DNA from: Quercus robur
Lineage: Eukaryota > Streptophyta > Magnoliopsida > Fagales > Fagaceae
Direction of reading: 5' to 3'
Assembly (NCBI RefSeq): GCF_932294415.1
Contig: NC_065535.1
Coordinates: 11,688,282-11,752,281 of the forward strand
Length of the DNA: 64,000 nt
Shown: positions 33,001 through 45,703 of the stretch, in pieces
How positions within the stretch are numbered: the first letter of the stretch is position 1
Layout of the letters: each line of letters opens with the position of its first letter
Position numbers and translations under genes: made by a program
Notes under the pieces: model-generated
Told to the model about the DNA's origin: nothing
Databases searched by the model: none
Seen by the model: only the letters and a program-made list of their open reading frames with translations

Positions 33001-36000
33001 ATAATGGGAGGGTCATGAAGTAATTCAAAATCCAGAGACGTGGGAAAAAAAATATAGAAACCATAAATAGGTGAAAGATTTCATATTTGTGAACCTTGGG
33101 TTGTAGAATATTGTGAATGGGCTTCGGTTCGCTGCAGCATGAGCTGCGGCAGCCAGGACACCAATGTGCATGCTATCAGCAGATAAAACTGATGAGGGTA
33201 ATGTTGTTTGCTGACGGTTTGCACGCCTCACACCTACCATTAAATGTGACTTTTCATCCCTGGTTGAATATATTGAAATGTATGATCAGGAGCGGCCGTA
33301 AATTAGAAAATCATATGTGCCAGGTAGAGTTACACACACACACACAGAGGCAACAGACAATCATTCTGACCTTTTATGTATTTATTCTATAACATAAATT
33401 GCCAAAGCAAATGGTAAAGCTTCCATAATAGTTTAACTACATAATAATCTGCAAGTAATTGGTAAGTATATAGCACCATGCTTAGGATGACTTCCACTAT
33501 TATTTGGATTACAAGCTCCAAAAAATGATATGAATCTCAATACACCATGTTAATATGATCAAAATGGTCAAAGCTGCATATCACTATGAATTCACAGGTT
33601 GTTACCACAAAGCCCAGTTATCATTCCTACAACTTTGCAAGTAACAGAAAGAATCTGCACTCTTTTTTTCTTTTTTTAATCCTTTCTCAAAACATGCGAC
33701 AACCAGAACAAAAACAGTCCGCAAAAGAATTCCTTGAGGTTGTATAAGCAAACTTAAGGCAGCACATTCAAAGCAGATGCACCTAACAGGAGAGAGTGTC
33801 CAATATCGTTTTATGCCTTGCCAATTGCCACAAGACTTCAAGCTACGTAACTACAGTTTACCTGATAAACAGGACAGCATCACCTGCTTTAAGCCTTTTG
33901 GCACCAACAAACAAACTCCATCCAGTTGTGAGAAGGTGTCGCTTCGGCTGGCCTGAATAAAAGACAATAATAGGTCATACTCAGGGAAACAAAATCCAAC
34001 ACATTGCAAACGTATAAACTGGAAAATTATTCAGAATGGAATAGTATACGGTGCAGAATTCCATCTTTTGGATAATTCTGCACCATAAATATTGAATTAC
34101 TAATATCTTGGACTTTTTCTTAAAGCTAAGAAAGCCAAATTTAAAGTTCAAGACCCGTATAGTATCAAAATAGATACATATGTCAGCAACCTCACCTCGG
34201 TATATGTGGCGAAACGTCCAAGTGTTATCATGCAAGTCCCGGACAACAAGTTCTTGAGTTGGTGGTTGCATTGTATAATCCTGGAATGGTTATCCATTTG
34301 AATTTGAAATTTTGAATACATATGTAAAATATAACACAAATACATCATAGCATGAAAAGGTATGTCAAGTCATCAACCAAAAACATTTAAAGCCTCACCA
34401 AAGGAGGAAAAAGCTTTTCTGCTGCCCTGCGTGGTACTGAAAAGCCACCATGCGTGCTTGTATCACTTGCAGTTAAAGTTTTGCAGAAAAACTCACTTGG
34501 ATGTTTGTTGGGCTTGAGTCCAAAGTCTGGTACAGGGAAGATGTCTTTTTCCTAAGCCAAAGGTAATTCATAAATGGAATCAGCATCCAATATCAAGAAC
34601 TCTTGCAGAATTATTCCTTTTTCTTTTTTGGACTATATATATACATACATATATTATCAAGACAATATCTAATGGTAACTATACTTACGGTGTTTACTGG
34701 TTGAAGACTCATTTGAGCATAAATTTCGTCCGTCTCTTTGTCTGCCTATCAAAAAATGTGAAGCAAAGATAAATCATAGATGTTCTAAAGACATTTTTTG
34801 CAATTATATCGCTATTTAGGGAATTGAACGCAGATAATAACTGACAAATACATACATGCAATGTAACATTTTGAAGTTGACACATCAATTGAGATGGAAG
34901 ATTCGGATAGTTGGGAATTTGTGACGTTACTGTCCGTTTGGTGGAAGCAGCTACCTGTTCCAAGAAACAATATGCACGTTACTTATATTAATTACTATGA
35001 AATAAACAGCAAAACTCAGCGGAGAAACTGTTGCCAATATATTTCAGGAAAATCATTTCCAAAAAGCTCCCATCACACTTCTTATATTATATATGGGATC
35101 TTGCTTTTTATGATAAAAACCTAAATATACAAATTTCTTCATTAAAAGGTGCAGCAGTTAAATTATAATGCACTGACTTTACAATCAATATCAACAATTT
35201 GTACAATCACTTGAAAGAGATGCCTATGTATTATATAGCAACCTGCCTCCAGGACTAATCCCTGATTGGGATAGATAGTCTTATGGCAAGGTTTCAAACA
35301 TCTCTAGAGTTCCCCCATAAAGTGTAGGTGTGACATAATTGATGGGAATGCACGCTTGATTTGCTTAAAAAAAGGTATGCAGATAACATACAATCCATGC
35401 AATAGCATCATTTCACCAATTTCATCATTACATCATTTTATCGGGCCATACAGCACTCACATTTAAATTCTACAAAGTAGACCAAGCATAAGAAAACAAT
35501 TTGGCCAATACTGGTCTTTTAAACACGCAAGTCATAATGTTCACACAAATTAGATGTGTAAAACATTATCTTGTGCTGTTTATGTATCAGATCTGTAACA
35601 AGTACGAATCAGATATGGATACACCTACTATTTTGACATATCCATGCTTCCTAGGGTGAAACAGGAGCTAGTTGCCTAGGATCACAGGTACTTTGCTACA
35701 AAACAACTTAATGGGGAAGAAAGGTGGCTGCCTCTAGATGTCAGCTTGTATACTTTTGATTATCCTTGTAGCTTATGAGCTTAGTTGTAATTCTTTAAAA
35801 TATCAGTACTTCCTTACAAAGTAATTTTTGCGATGGATTGAATTGAAAAGTTAGGTTTGTTTGAGTTTACTTGGAAACGCCCCCCTCCCCACCTTTTTCT
35901 TCTACCTTCCTGGTTAGCGCAAAGCTTCCATCTAGCGCTCCTGTGCACTGGACCAAAACCAAACCCTCTTGGTTACTCCTCTCCCTGATGCTGATATACT

Positions 36001-37063
36001 TGGCATTTCTTTTCTTTTCTTTTTCTCCTACTTACTTAAAATTCCATTATCTCATAAACTTTCCCTAGCTTCTATTTCTCTCTTCTAAAAATCCTCCCAA
36101 CTTGATTCTCACCACATTCCTCGCATCATAATTCCTTAATTACAAGGACTCCCAAGGAAGTTGTATATATTAACCAGATACAGATAAACGAATTTGACTC
36201 ATAAACGTGACCAAATTACTGCAAAGTGTGTTTTGTTTCCCTTAAAAAATGATAAATCTAGGCGGAAAAGGCAAATTAGAACCTGTTTGGTACATGTATT
36301 TAAACACATATTTTCAATTTTTAAACAACATTACACATATTTTTACACACTTTTTTCCTACACGTATTTTTAAAAAATACAAACAACGTTACCAAACGGT
36401 CACATTGAAATCGCTGAGACAAAAGTTCATGCACTGGGAACTCAAAGGTTGGCCAAAACCCCAAAAAATAGAAAAGAACAGAAATTCCAAAAAAGATAAA
36501 AGTCATAGAACAAAACTGTGGAACTGTAGAAAGTAGAAACAGGACAAAAGAAATTTGTAGCAAAAGAATAAATGCTAAAGGTCAGTAACATTGAAAAGCA
36601 AAGGAAATAAATGCAAACCTGCTCGCTGTGACCTTGAGGGAAGTAGTATACTAGACTACCCAGCTGAGGCAGTGAAACTAGAGGACCAGCACACGCGTGC
36701 CATAACTCAGAGTTTATAGTCTTCCTGGCCCCTGAAAATCCCAACAGTAAAAATCCTTAATAAGAACTTATCTTTTTCAAGATTCTACCAAAAACCAATT
36801 TCGTTCAAATTATAAAACAAACAAAACTACACTATAAATGAGCCACTAATGGCCTAATGAAGTGTATTAAATTTACTCCAAGTTACCAAAACTTGCAAAA
36901 AACCAAAGAAAGAAAGTGGAGTTTTTCTAGAAATGAACAAACCAGACTGATCCTGCATTTCTTTCAACAATTTCATCTCCTCAAGCAGACATGTTGTGTG
37001 TGCTCCACTTCCACCCATGAACCCACTTCCTCCAGCTTTGACTTTCTCTTCAACACAACCCAT
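30003..37063 (-). CDS. ARF5: Auxin response factor 5 / MONOPTEROS (14 exons, 954 aa)
   Basis: Nuclear transcriptional activator that binds auxin response elements and drives embryo axis, vascular and flower formation; it is held in check by Aux/IAA proteins. Coding exons in transcript order: 37063-36943, 36731-36619, 34954-34856, 34745-34689, 34551-34399, 34280-34196, 33952-33862, 33259-33095, 32984-32862, 32610-32535, 32382-32247, 32167-30855, 30450-30260, 30144-30003; all GT-AG and in frame. The B3 DNA-binding domain is at about 151-255 ([16 protein letters not shown]), the ARF dimerisation region at about 277-362, a Gln/Ser-rich activation region at about 400-840 encoded mostly by the 1313-nt exon 12, and the PB1 domain at about 845-930 with the basic QKKGSVGRS face and the acidic [14 protein letters not shown] face. 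The N-terminal [17 protein letters not shown] and C-terminal [12 protein letters not shown] are distinctive for ARF5. A stop lies immediately upstream of the ATG in frame, fixing the start. Confidence 0.97.
36281..36403. mobile_element. Small MITE in ARF5 intron 2
   Basis: In the 1664-bp second intron, the left end ACCTGTTTGGTA is inverted at the right end (TACCAAACGGT), and the interior (TTTTTAAAAAATAC) also folds. Size is about 120 bp. Target duplication not clear. Confidence 0.5.
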
Positions 37064-37640
37064 TTATGCGTGTCCCATTTACAAGTTCAATACAACACAC
37101 ACACCCACAACCTCAAATCCCAAAACCCCTTAATTCCCAGAACCCAAATTCTCATTTCTCATCTAAAACAAGTCCAAGCTAGAATCTTTTTCCCTGTCCC
37201 CCATTACTCTCACTCTTTTTCTTCAGAAAGGTGAGAAAACCACCATTGACCCACGTCTCAAAATTTAGTAGAGAATACATATACACTGACAAAAAAACAA
37301 AAACATCCAATCAGGCCAAAAAAGCAAGAGCCAAGAGACCCCCCTCAAGAATCCAAAATCAAGGAACAAATACTGCAAAAAGAGACTGTGAATCTAAGAG
37401 GTGGGGCTTCAGGGCTCAACCCCAAAAGACTAAAAAAATAAAAACAAAGCCCATGAGTTTGTATCAAAGCACGCGGACCAAAGCATGAGTGAGAGAGAGT
37501 GGCCCTTTCTCTATAATAATCGAGTGCTTGTTTTTTCACACCAAAAGAAACCGACCTTTCGATGAACACACCCTATAGTCCCCACACTCATCACACTGGT
37601 TCCTCCTTTGCCTCTCTCTCTCTCTCTCTCTCTCTAAAAG
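37064..37640 (-). promoter_or_regulatory. ARF5 leader region rich in upstream ATGs
   Basis: On the transcribed (minus) strand this region has about ten ATGs upstream of the main start, at 37078, 37155, 37162, 37204, 37246, 37280, 37306, 37454, 37486 and 37591. The nearest opens a four-codon frame, ATG GGA CAC GCA TAA, whose stop touches the main ATG at 37063. A (CT)n tract on the plus strand at about 37611-37636, i.e. (GA)n in the transcript direction, may mark the promoter-proximal end. ARF5 and ARF3 leaders in Arabidopsis are known to carry inhibitory upstream frames. How much of this region is transcribed here is not shown by the sequence. Confidence 0.55.
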
Positions 37641-40600
37641 TCCTGTCTTTCTCTCTATGGTTTGGTTAAAACGGGAAAGAGTATGCAAGCTCTCTAAAAT
37701 CGTCAGCTAGCTAAAGCTTTGCACAGTGGACACACTTTCTGTATTATGAGTGATTCCATTGCAGCTTTAAAAAGTTGTCAAATTCTGAAAAAGGTAATTT
37801 TAAAAATAAGGGAGAAAGTAATTTTTATAATAAATAAATAAATGATAATAATAATAATAGTAATAAAAGCAGAGCAAGACAATGAGAACACGAAAACAGT
37901 ACAAGAAACAGTGAGAGAGAGAGAGCGAAAACTTTTTTATTTTAAAAAAGGAGGGAGCTAGGGACTTTTGGGTTGTTCTCTTTTCAGGAAATGGTAAAAG
38001 ATTGTTAAAGGTGTGGTGTATTTCACTATTTTATTACGTGGATTACGAGGATTTGTACGGTTTTTTTCGTTAGTTTTTCTACTCTCAACCTTTTTTTTTT
38101 TGGTTTTTCTAAAGTAATGACAAATTTCATACAAAAATTGACCATTGATAAATAAGTGATGACTTAAAAACTTTTACTTCTTCTTTTTCTTTTTCTTTTT
38201 CTTTTTTGACATTTCAATTATTATGAAAAATATTATAAAATTTAATTTATTGGTAACATTATTCTTGGATAAGTACAATCATAAGAGGATATTTATACCT
38301 AAGTTCTCAACACCCATATTGTGTAAAAAATTTCTGTATAATTTAGCACAAAAAGTCACTTTTTTCTATTTTATATATTCATTTTTTTTAAATATATCAT
38401 ATCATATTATTTATTTTAGATTATGTTTCATTAAAATATCAATTTTTCTTAATTTTTTAAATTGTTTTTTTTCTTCATATATAACAACTATAATTTACTC
38501 TTTTCCTTTATATTATAGGGATGTGTAAAGAAATAATAAAAAATTAAATGCAAAATGAATAGAGAGAGTGTAAATTTATATGGTTACTGTAACAATCATA
38601 TATTTTTACACAATTTTATATTGCTAGACATGCATGAATTTTTTGCATGGTTGGTTAAATGTAGTTCTTTGTTATGCCACTCAATTACAAAACTCTTATA
38701 ATGAATATTATCACTTTAGTAATATAATAAAGGTTTTAGTTAAAGGATGTCCTTAAAACATTTGTTAATAAGCTATTTTATGAAAATTTCAATATCACTT
38801 TTATAAAAAATATAAAAAGTTGTCAAAGAATTAGTTTTTTTTTCTTTTCTCATATAGAATTTATAAAAAAAACATTTTGTAAACTAACCAGAAGAGTCGA
38901 TGGATTTTCTCTTCCTATATATTTCATTCTTATCGGTATTGACATGTGGAGTGGGACTCTATATTTATTCTCGTACAATAAATATAATAAATTATCAATT
39001 CTTTTGTTAAGACTGCTTACACAAGTTTGTAACACTTATTTAATAAATTTTTTCAATGAGTTTGAATTCAACTAGCATATCTTTACTTGCTAAGTATTAA
39101 ATAAAGAATAAGACCTTAAATTCAAGATCAATTAAACACATGCGTAGCTTATCAATTTAAAAATAAAATAGAATAAAAAGATTTTAGTATACCAAGCATC
39201 AATTTAAAGATGGCATTTATTATATTATCATATGATGTAAATTATTTTTATTATAAAAATTAGTTTTTTTCACCTCCACTGCATTTTTTTTTTTATATAC
39301 ACTGTTTCTACTTCATTTTTGAAAGTTATTTCTGAACTTTCTGAGCTTCTGCCTAAGGTATTTGAGTCATTTGACCACTCGGCACGCGTGCAGTTCACGA
39401 CAACTAAAACCAGGAGCTACACGTTAACTCTACTGACACGTGTTACAGAGGTGACTGGGCTGTCACGGCGCAGTTTCTATTTTTCACATTCCTTTGCTTT
39501 GGTTTTTTAAGCCACTTGGAATAGATACCAAACTTCCTTTCATGCCCCTTTGGCATGCTTCTATACTTGCCAAAGCTTGAATGAATCAATAATAATATTT
39601 TATTCTTTTAATGGGAAATTACCCAAAAAAAATTGCAAACGTTTCTATGCAGTTGTTTTAAAGTTACAGACAGTGCATAACTTCAAAGTAATTAAAGATG
39701 AGTTTTACTTTTTATTCAAATTTACGATACTTCTTCCTCAATTAGATACATGAGTATGTAACAAATTAGCGGTATGAGATACATTAATATTGTTAAGTAA
39801 ATGGATCAATGATATACAGTATTTTTTTTGGTGATAAAAAAAATTTGCATAGAAAGGGAGAATGACAACCCATATCAATATGCGCCTTTAACAACACAAA
39901 AGAAAATGAACATTAATGTGCTCACTAGTAGGGATTAGAAGGACTCGATCCCAATGAATTAATGATATTTATAAGTGTCAAGTCATAAATTCAATTACAG
40001 TACCGTTATATTAATGGATGTTCTTAGAGTAATTATTTATAAACCATATTAAAAAAGTTTTAATACCGCTTTTATGAGAAATATAAAAAGCTGTAAAAAA
40101 TAAAATCATTGTTTTAGCATTTTCATATAAAATGTTTTTAAAAATAGTGCATAAATCATTAATGCCTCTAGTGCATTCATTGACATTTCTCAAAAAATAA
40201 AATCAAAAGCAATATTTTATGTATTTGAACAAATCTAATGGTACAATTTTTGTTTTGGATTCACCAAATCTTTTCCTTTTTTTTTTTTTTTTTAATAAGG
40301 CAAGTTAATAGTATGAGAAATAAAAATAATATTAAAAATGGCCGGTGTGAAAGTAATTGTCATGTATTAAGAACATGTCACGCAAACAAATTGTTAGATC
40401 AAAAAAAAAAAAAAAAAATGGGCATGGAATTTGGCTATTCTTGAACTTATCTAGTCAGATTATGGATTCAACAAAAATACTTTGGTTTTAGGATTCTTAT
40501 ACTGGCAATTTATACTTTATAGAGGCATCAATCTTGAGCAAATTTTTTTATACGCTTGATTCATTCCCAGTCTCATTAATAAAAATAATAATAAAAAAAA

Positions 40601-40908
40601 TCCCTTACAATTCCATCAATTTTCCAAAACAGCAAAACTTCAGATTATTTACTGGTTATTTTACAGAGCCATTAAGAGTGAACAGATTATCTCAACCAAA
40701 AAAAAGACCAAATTACGCATTAAAAGATAGTGACATCATTCATTTTAGCTGGAAACACTTTAATTTGAATGAGAACTCAACTGAAAAAAAAAGGGATAGG
40801 CTGACTGATCAGACTGTGGTCTTTCCGTAATTGGATGGATCATGCCAAATACATGATAAAAGAAAACTGTTTTTTTGGCCAATATTTAATGGTTCCACTC
40901 GCATGGCC
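37641..40908. other. ARF5 upstream region and intergenic DNA
   Basis: Mostly AT-rich. The patch 39360-39475 is richer in GC and contains ACACGTGT-like and GGCACGCGTGC motifs; it may be a regulatory block about 2.3 kb upstream of the ARF5 start. Decayed copies of a MITE family lie at about 38745-38890 and 40016-40190. No gene is seen. Confidence 0.45.
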
Positions 40909-40962
40909 AAAAATTACAGTGCATGACGCGTTTACGTAAATGCGTCATGCACTGTAATTTTT
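40909..40962. repeat. 54-bp near-perfect palindrome without a loop
   Basis: Arms of 27 bases (40909-40935 and 40936-40962), centred on TTTACGTAAA, include ATTACAGTGCATGACGCG and its complement. The only mismatch (G40930 against T40941) would be a G-U pair in RNA. It may be the collapsed remnant of a MITE with its interior lost. Confidence 0.9.
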
Positions 40963-42240
40963 TTTTCCTTTTTAGCTTTATTGTTTACTTGTAATATACA
41001 ACCTTTTTAAAGTTTCATTTTTAAAAAATAATATATATTTATACTATTATCAAGTATCAACTTCAATAGTCTTGGCCTGTTTAGCAGTAGCTTTTTAAAG
41101 GGTTGTTGTTTAAAATAATATAATGACTATTTTAAAAAATGTTGTAAAAATATGTGTTTTAACTTTGAAATACACATAATGCAAAAAATATATTTGGTGC
41201 TATGTTTCAAACAATGTATTTTAAAATATGAAAATATATAATTGTGTATTTTATATGTGTATATATATATTTTTAAAGTGGTAATTTTCTAACAAGTACA
41301 ATTATTTTATTAATATTTATTAGAAGAGTACACTTGAGAGAGAAGGGAGAAAAAGAGAGAGAATAAAAAAAGAAAAAGATGAGGTATGCATGAGAGAGAG
41401 AGAGAGAGAGAGAGTTAGGTTGAGTTTTATCAAGTGATTTTCATACTTTTCTAAATACTTACAAAAGTCTCATTGAATAATGTTATTTGAAAGCTGAAAA
41501 TTGGTAGGAAATATTCTCTAAATTTAGTATTTAAATACCCTAATTGAAATGAGAGACGTAACTCAAATACTACTAAATGAAATCTTTTACCAAACGCGTT
41601 TTTTTTTTTTTTTTTTTTTACCTACATTTTTCAGTATTTAAATATTGAAAACTTTTGTTTAAACTACCTTACTTATCTCTGAAAAAAAAAAAAAAATTCA
41701 ATCATGTTGAGCTATTCGATATAAACAAAACCATTCCACTTTGAAGAGATGCAGTTGTTTGACAAGGGTTGTTCTAAGACAGTAGAAGTTGTGTTCTTTG
41801 CTCACAACATCGGGCATTTCTTCTATCTTTTTTTTTTCTTAAGGGTGATTCTAAAAATAACTTTGAACAGTGATGATGATTCCTTCACTTTCAATGGTCA
41901 ATTGATTGACGAGACAAAATCTATACTCGTGACTTCCTTTGTTGTTTTCTACTATTTTCATATCCGAAATTAAGGAAATCTTATAGATTACAATCTTATC
42001 ACGCGTGTTATACATGTTAGCGATTTTTTTTATGTAAAAAAAAAAAAAAAAATACATATCAACTTTAACAAATAAACAAATAGTTTAAAAAATGTAAATA
42101 ATCTAAATTCAGTCTTTCACAGCATCTCTCTATTATTATATCTAAAAGAAAAAAAAGAAAAAAAAGTTAAAGGGGTGTATCTTTGGCTACCCCATTAGAA
42201 TCTATAGCCTTGACAATAATTTAAGCAGACCATGATAAAT
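40963..42240. other. AT-rich intergenic DNA
   Basis: No gene is seen. A (GA)n microsatellite lies at about 41393-41414 and T-runs at 41600-41619 and around 41828. Confidence 0.5.
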
Positions 42241-42720
42241 GCCTAAAAATGGGGCCACGTGGGACCACCGTCTGCTGCTATCTTCAAACATCCGAAAGAT
42301 CTCCTCATTATAGATGCCTTTAAACATCAGCCAGCCAAGATGGCCTTGGATCAATCGGTTTTAGACTTTACAGTGGACAATTTTTACAGACAATTAGCAT
42401 GTACTGCCAAGCCAAACCGACACTGTTTTAAACGGTTACCTTGTCGTTTTAGACTTTTATAGTTCCTCAAATTACGTATGAGGGCAAAACGGTCTTCATG
42501 GTTTGCTGTAAATTTGGATTTTGGACCAACTACTTCTGTCGGTCCCCCAATCTGCCTCCAAGTCAAAACGATAAAGACTAATGACTTTGACCAAGTTCGA
42601 CAATGTAATTTCACAGCAATGTAGTATAGGAAGGAAGTTAGGAAACTGATTCGGTTGCTATTGAGTATTGAGTGTAAGTTTAACATCCCCAATTTTTCTG
42701 TAGTTTAATTATTGGTTACA
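42241..42720. other. GC-richer intergenic patch
   Basis: This block stands out from its AT-rich surroundings and starts with a G-box-type GCCACGTGGGACC (42253-42265). It has no convincing open frame. It could be a conserved regulatory block or the decayed remnant of a gene or element. Confidence 0.35.
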
Positions 42721-42920
42721 GTTAACCTCCTGAGTTTTGGGTTAGTGTCAATTGCGTTTAAATTTTTTTTAAATTGACTAATTTTACCTCTAAATCTTTC
42801 TTAAACCCCAAACCGTTACTATTTTTTCTCATTTGTCTCACATTGATTACAGACCAAGTTAATCGGTTTTGAATAATTTTAAACCTAATTGGCATTAGTC
42901 CAAACTTAAAGAGTGTTAAC
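42721..42920. mobile_element. MITE-like 200-bp inverted-repeat element
   Basis: GTTAACCTCCTGAGTTTTGG at the left is mirrored at the right by a segment whose complement reads GTTAACACTCTTTAAGTTTGG; the similarity continues inward to GT(C/G)AATT-type sequence. No target duplication identified. Confidence 0.5.
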
Positions 42921-45703
42921 TATATATTTTTTTTTTTTGTTTAATAAGAGATAACGATATAGTTTTTAATAGCTTTTATACTAAACGTGTGACTTTATAG
43001 TTTATTCAAAAAATTAAAATTAAAATAACTAATTTTATTAAATTAAAAGGAAAAAAGAAGAAGGCAAAAACATGTTGCCAAGCATGCACTAAGTTTAAAT
43101 ATTGGCAAACTTCTTATCTTTTAAAGATATTAGGGTTGTGTTTTCAGGACTTCACTTTTTATGTTAACAAACAATTAGAATTTTCGGGACTTGACTTTTT
43201 TATGTTGGTTTATGTTTATAATTTGAGTTCATATTATAATTTAAATGAACAACATTTAAATAAATAAAAGACTCTATTGAATCAAGTTTTTATATAATAA
43301 TAGACAAAAGTTTTGTACTTCAATGTCGTGGCATGCTCTCCTTTACTAGGAGAGTCAAAATTTTGAAAATTTCTCTCCCCCAATTGTAACTATATAATTA
43401 TTTTTAAAAATATATTATTATTATTATGATAATCATTTTCTATCTTATTCTAAAGGAATGCTTTTTAAACAATTTCCAATAATTTACATTTCTCACCTTG
43501 AATGTTTCATCTCCTAATATATATTTTATATTAAATTATTTGCTCCTCAAACCTTTTAACATTTGTTTCACAGTCGTTATTCTTTAGAATATTTAACTTT
43601 AACGAATATCTTGGCAATTTACAATGCATGTTATAGGAGATCATAAGATGATATAAGTAATTCATATTATATAGTAAGGGATGGCATCCAGCGTGACAAA
43701 GTCAAATTATGTGTGCCTGTTGGGTCATGTTCTGGGTAGGTTGAAAATATTTGACTAATCCTAATAATATGACTTGATTATCTTAAGGTAATTAACTTTT
43801 TTACTATAAAATACTAATAAATTTACATGCAATAAGTATGATTGGTGATATTCAATCATTTAATGTAATATAAATATTAAATAGTACTCATTAGTTTATA
43901 AACTTGGATGTACTTATGATGTAGGATTTACTTAATGTACATTCTTAAGGAACACATTAATCATTTATTTTAGAATACCTGTTATGAAAAATTGAAAAAA
44001 TTGTCCAAAAAATTTAATCAATTTTTTTGTTTTTTCATAAAAAATTTCTTAAAATAGTTTACTAACATATATCTTAAGTAATGGAACGATAAGATTTATA
44101 CAAAAAAAAAAAAAAAAAAAAACACATTTCAGCATATTCCTAAATACTTTTATGATTAACAAATGTAACAACCCTAAATTAGGGTGAGTTAAACCTTTGA
44201 GAGAGAGAGAGAGGGAGAGGGGGTAGTTAAATTGCGTCCGCAGTTCGTTGGCGTATTAGGCGCGCAAGGACCCGCGTGAGGTAGAGTTTGGTTAATGCAA
44301 AGCCATTAATTCCACGTGGTGTGAATCCGATAATGAGAATCATGCGGCTCGCGCATGCATTTATGAGTTCGTGTGGATGCGGGAATACGATCGGATGGTC
44401 CAGATCTGACATCAAATTCGAGTTGGCACGCGGGCTGGGAAATTGGATTCTCAAGCTGCACGCTCTTCAATGACTGACTTTGGAACTTATTAAATTCGCC
44501 CTACTTATTTCATTTCTTTAGCTACCCTTTGATGCTTTTCACAAATTATTGGTCTTTTCTAAACACCGTTGATCGTTTACACCTGTCAAATATATGTACA
44601 TGATTTATTGATTTATTTTTACAAGTGCATCTTCCCGTTTTCTTTTTCGTAGAATTTGTTTGGATATTGTTTATTATAGAAATTTAAAAATTATATAATA
44701 AAATAAATTTTAAATGTATAAATAGTATCATGAGAGCTAGTTTTATCTAATATTTACATTTTTCCGTACTCACATAAAAAAGGCCAAATACTCCAACTTT
44801 CATTTTTCACTACAATCCAAACTCAAACTTATTCTTTCCTTTATTTTATTTTATTTTATTTTATTTTATTGACATACTTCATCGCAACTTAGCTCAATTG
44901 TATTTGTCCATCGCATTGATGTTTGATCACTCATAATAAGTTATAACAGTCATGTTATTGATTTTTTTTAGAGCAATTGTTAATAAAGAAAAGTTAGCAA
45001 AATGTCCTTATGTCTCTTGTCATTGAAGCATTTTAAGAAATTTTTTATAGAAAAAGAAAAAATGCAATTAATGGTTTGGTAAACTTTTTCAATTTTTCAT
45101 AAATGTAGTATAAAAACTTTCATAAAATGTTTTATTAACAGTTCCCTAAAATACTCATTAATATGACACTTGTTAAAAAAAACCATTTCATGAAGTAAAT
45201 ATAAAAAATCTTTAAAAAATTAATTACATTTTCATTTTCTCATATATATTTTTAAATATTTCTTAAACCAATGTCCGCGTTCATTAGCTTTTCTCAAGCT
45301 TTATTGGTCCAACTTGAGCTCTGGCAACCATCAATTAAGAATTTAAAGCAGATTGAAGTATCAAACTTGTTGGAAATTAAATATAGACCATTGACAGCTG
45401 GATTTTATAGCATATGCTAAGTGAACTTTGATATGAAACACTTGCCAATTTCAATTTTGTATTGTGTATATTTTAACGGAAAAACTTCAACCTTAGTGCC
45501 ACCAAAGTTATCCAATAATATTCCACTTGATTTAGTAAATATATTTAAAATCAACGCATGCAAAAGGCTATAAATAAGAGCATTTTTGTAATGAATGAGA
45601 TATAAGAAAGGTAATTTAATGACCACTTAAATACAAATTTTCTATTACTCTTTAGCTTTATTTTCTTGCAACTATTATGGTACTACCTCCCTTTTTTATT
45701 TTA
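42921..45703. other. AT-rich intergenic DNA with decayed MITE copies and one GC-rich patch
   Basis: Decayed members of the MITE family represented by 45704-45882 are recognisable at about 43930-44080, 44965-45140 and 45150-45270. At 44200-44480 a GC-rich patch begins after a (GA)n run and contains CCACGTGG, GGACCCGCGTGAGG and CGCGCATGC motifs; short overlapping frames there are not convincing proteins. A (TTTTA)n tract lies at about 44841-44870. Confidence 0.45.

Noticed and set aside
37345-37569. 74-codon upstream frame in the ARF5 leader
   Set aside because: The frame begins with GTG, not ATG, and has no internal ATG, so it is unlikely to be a translated upstream frame.
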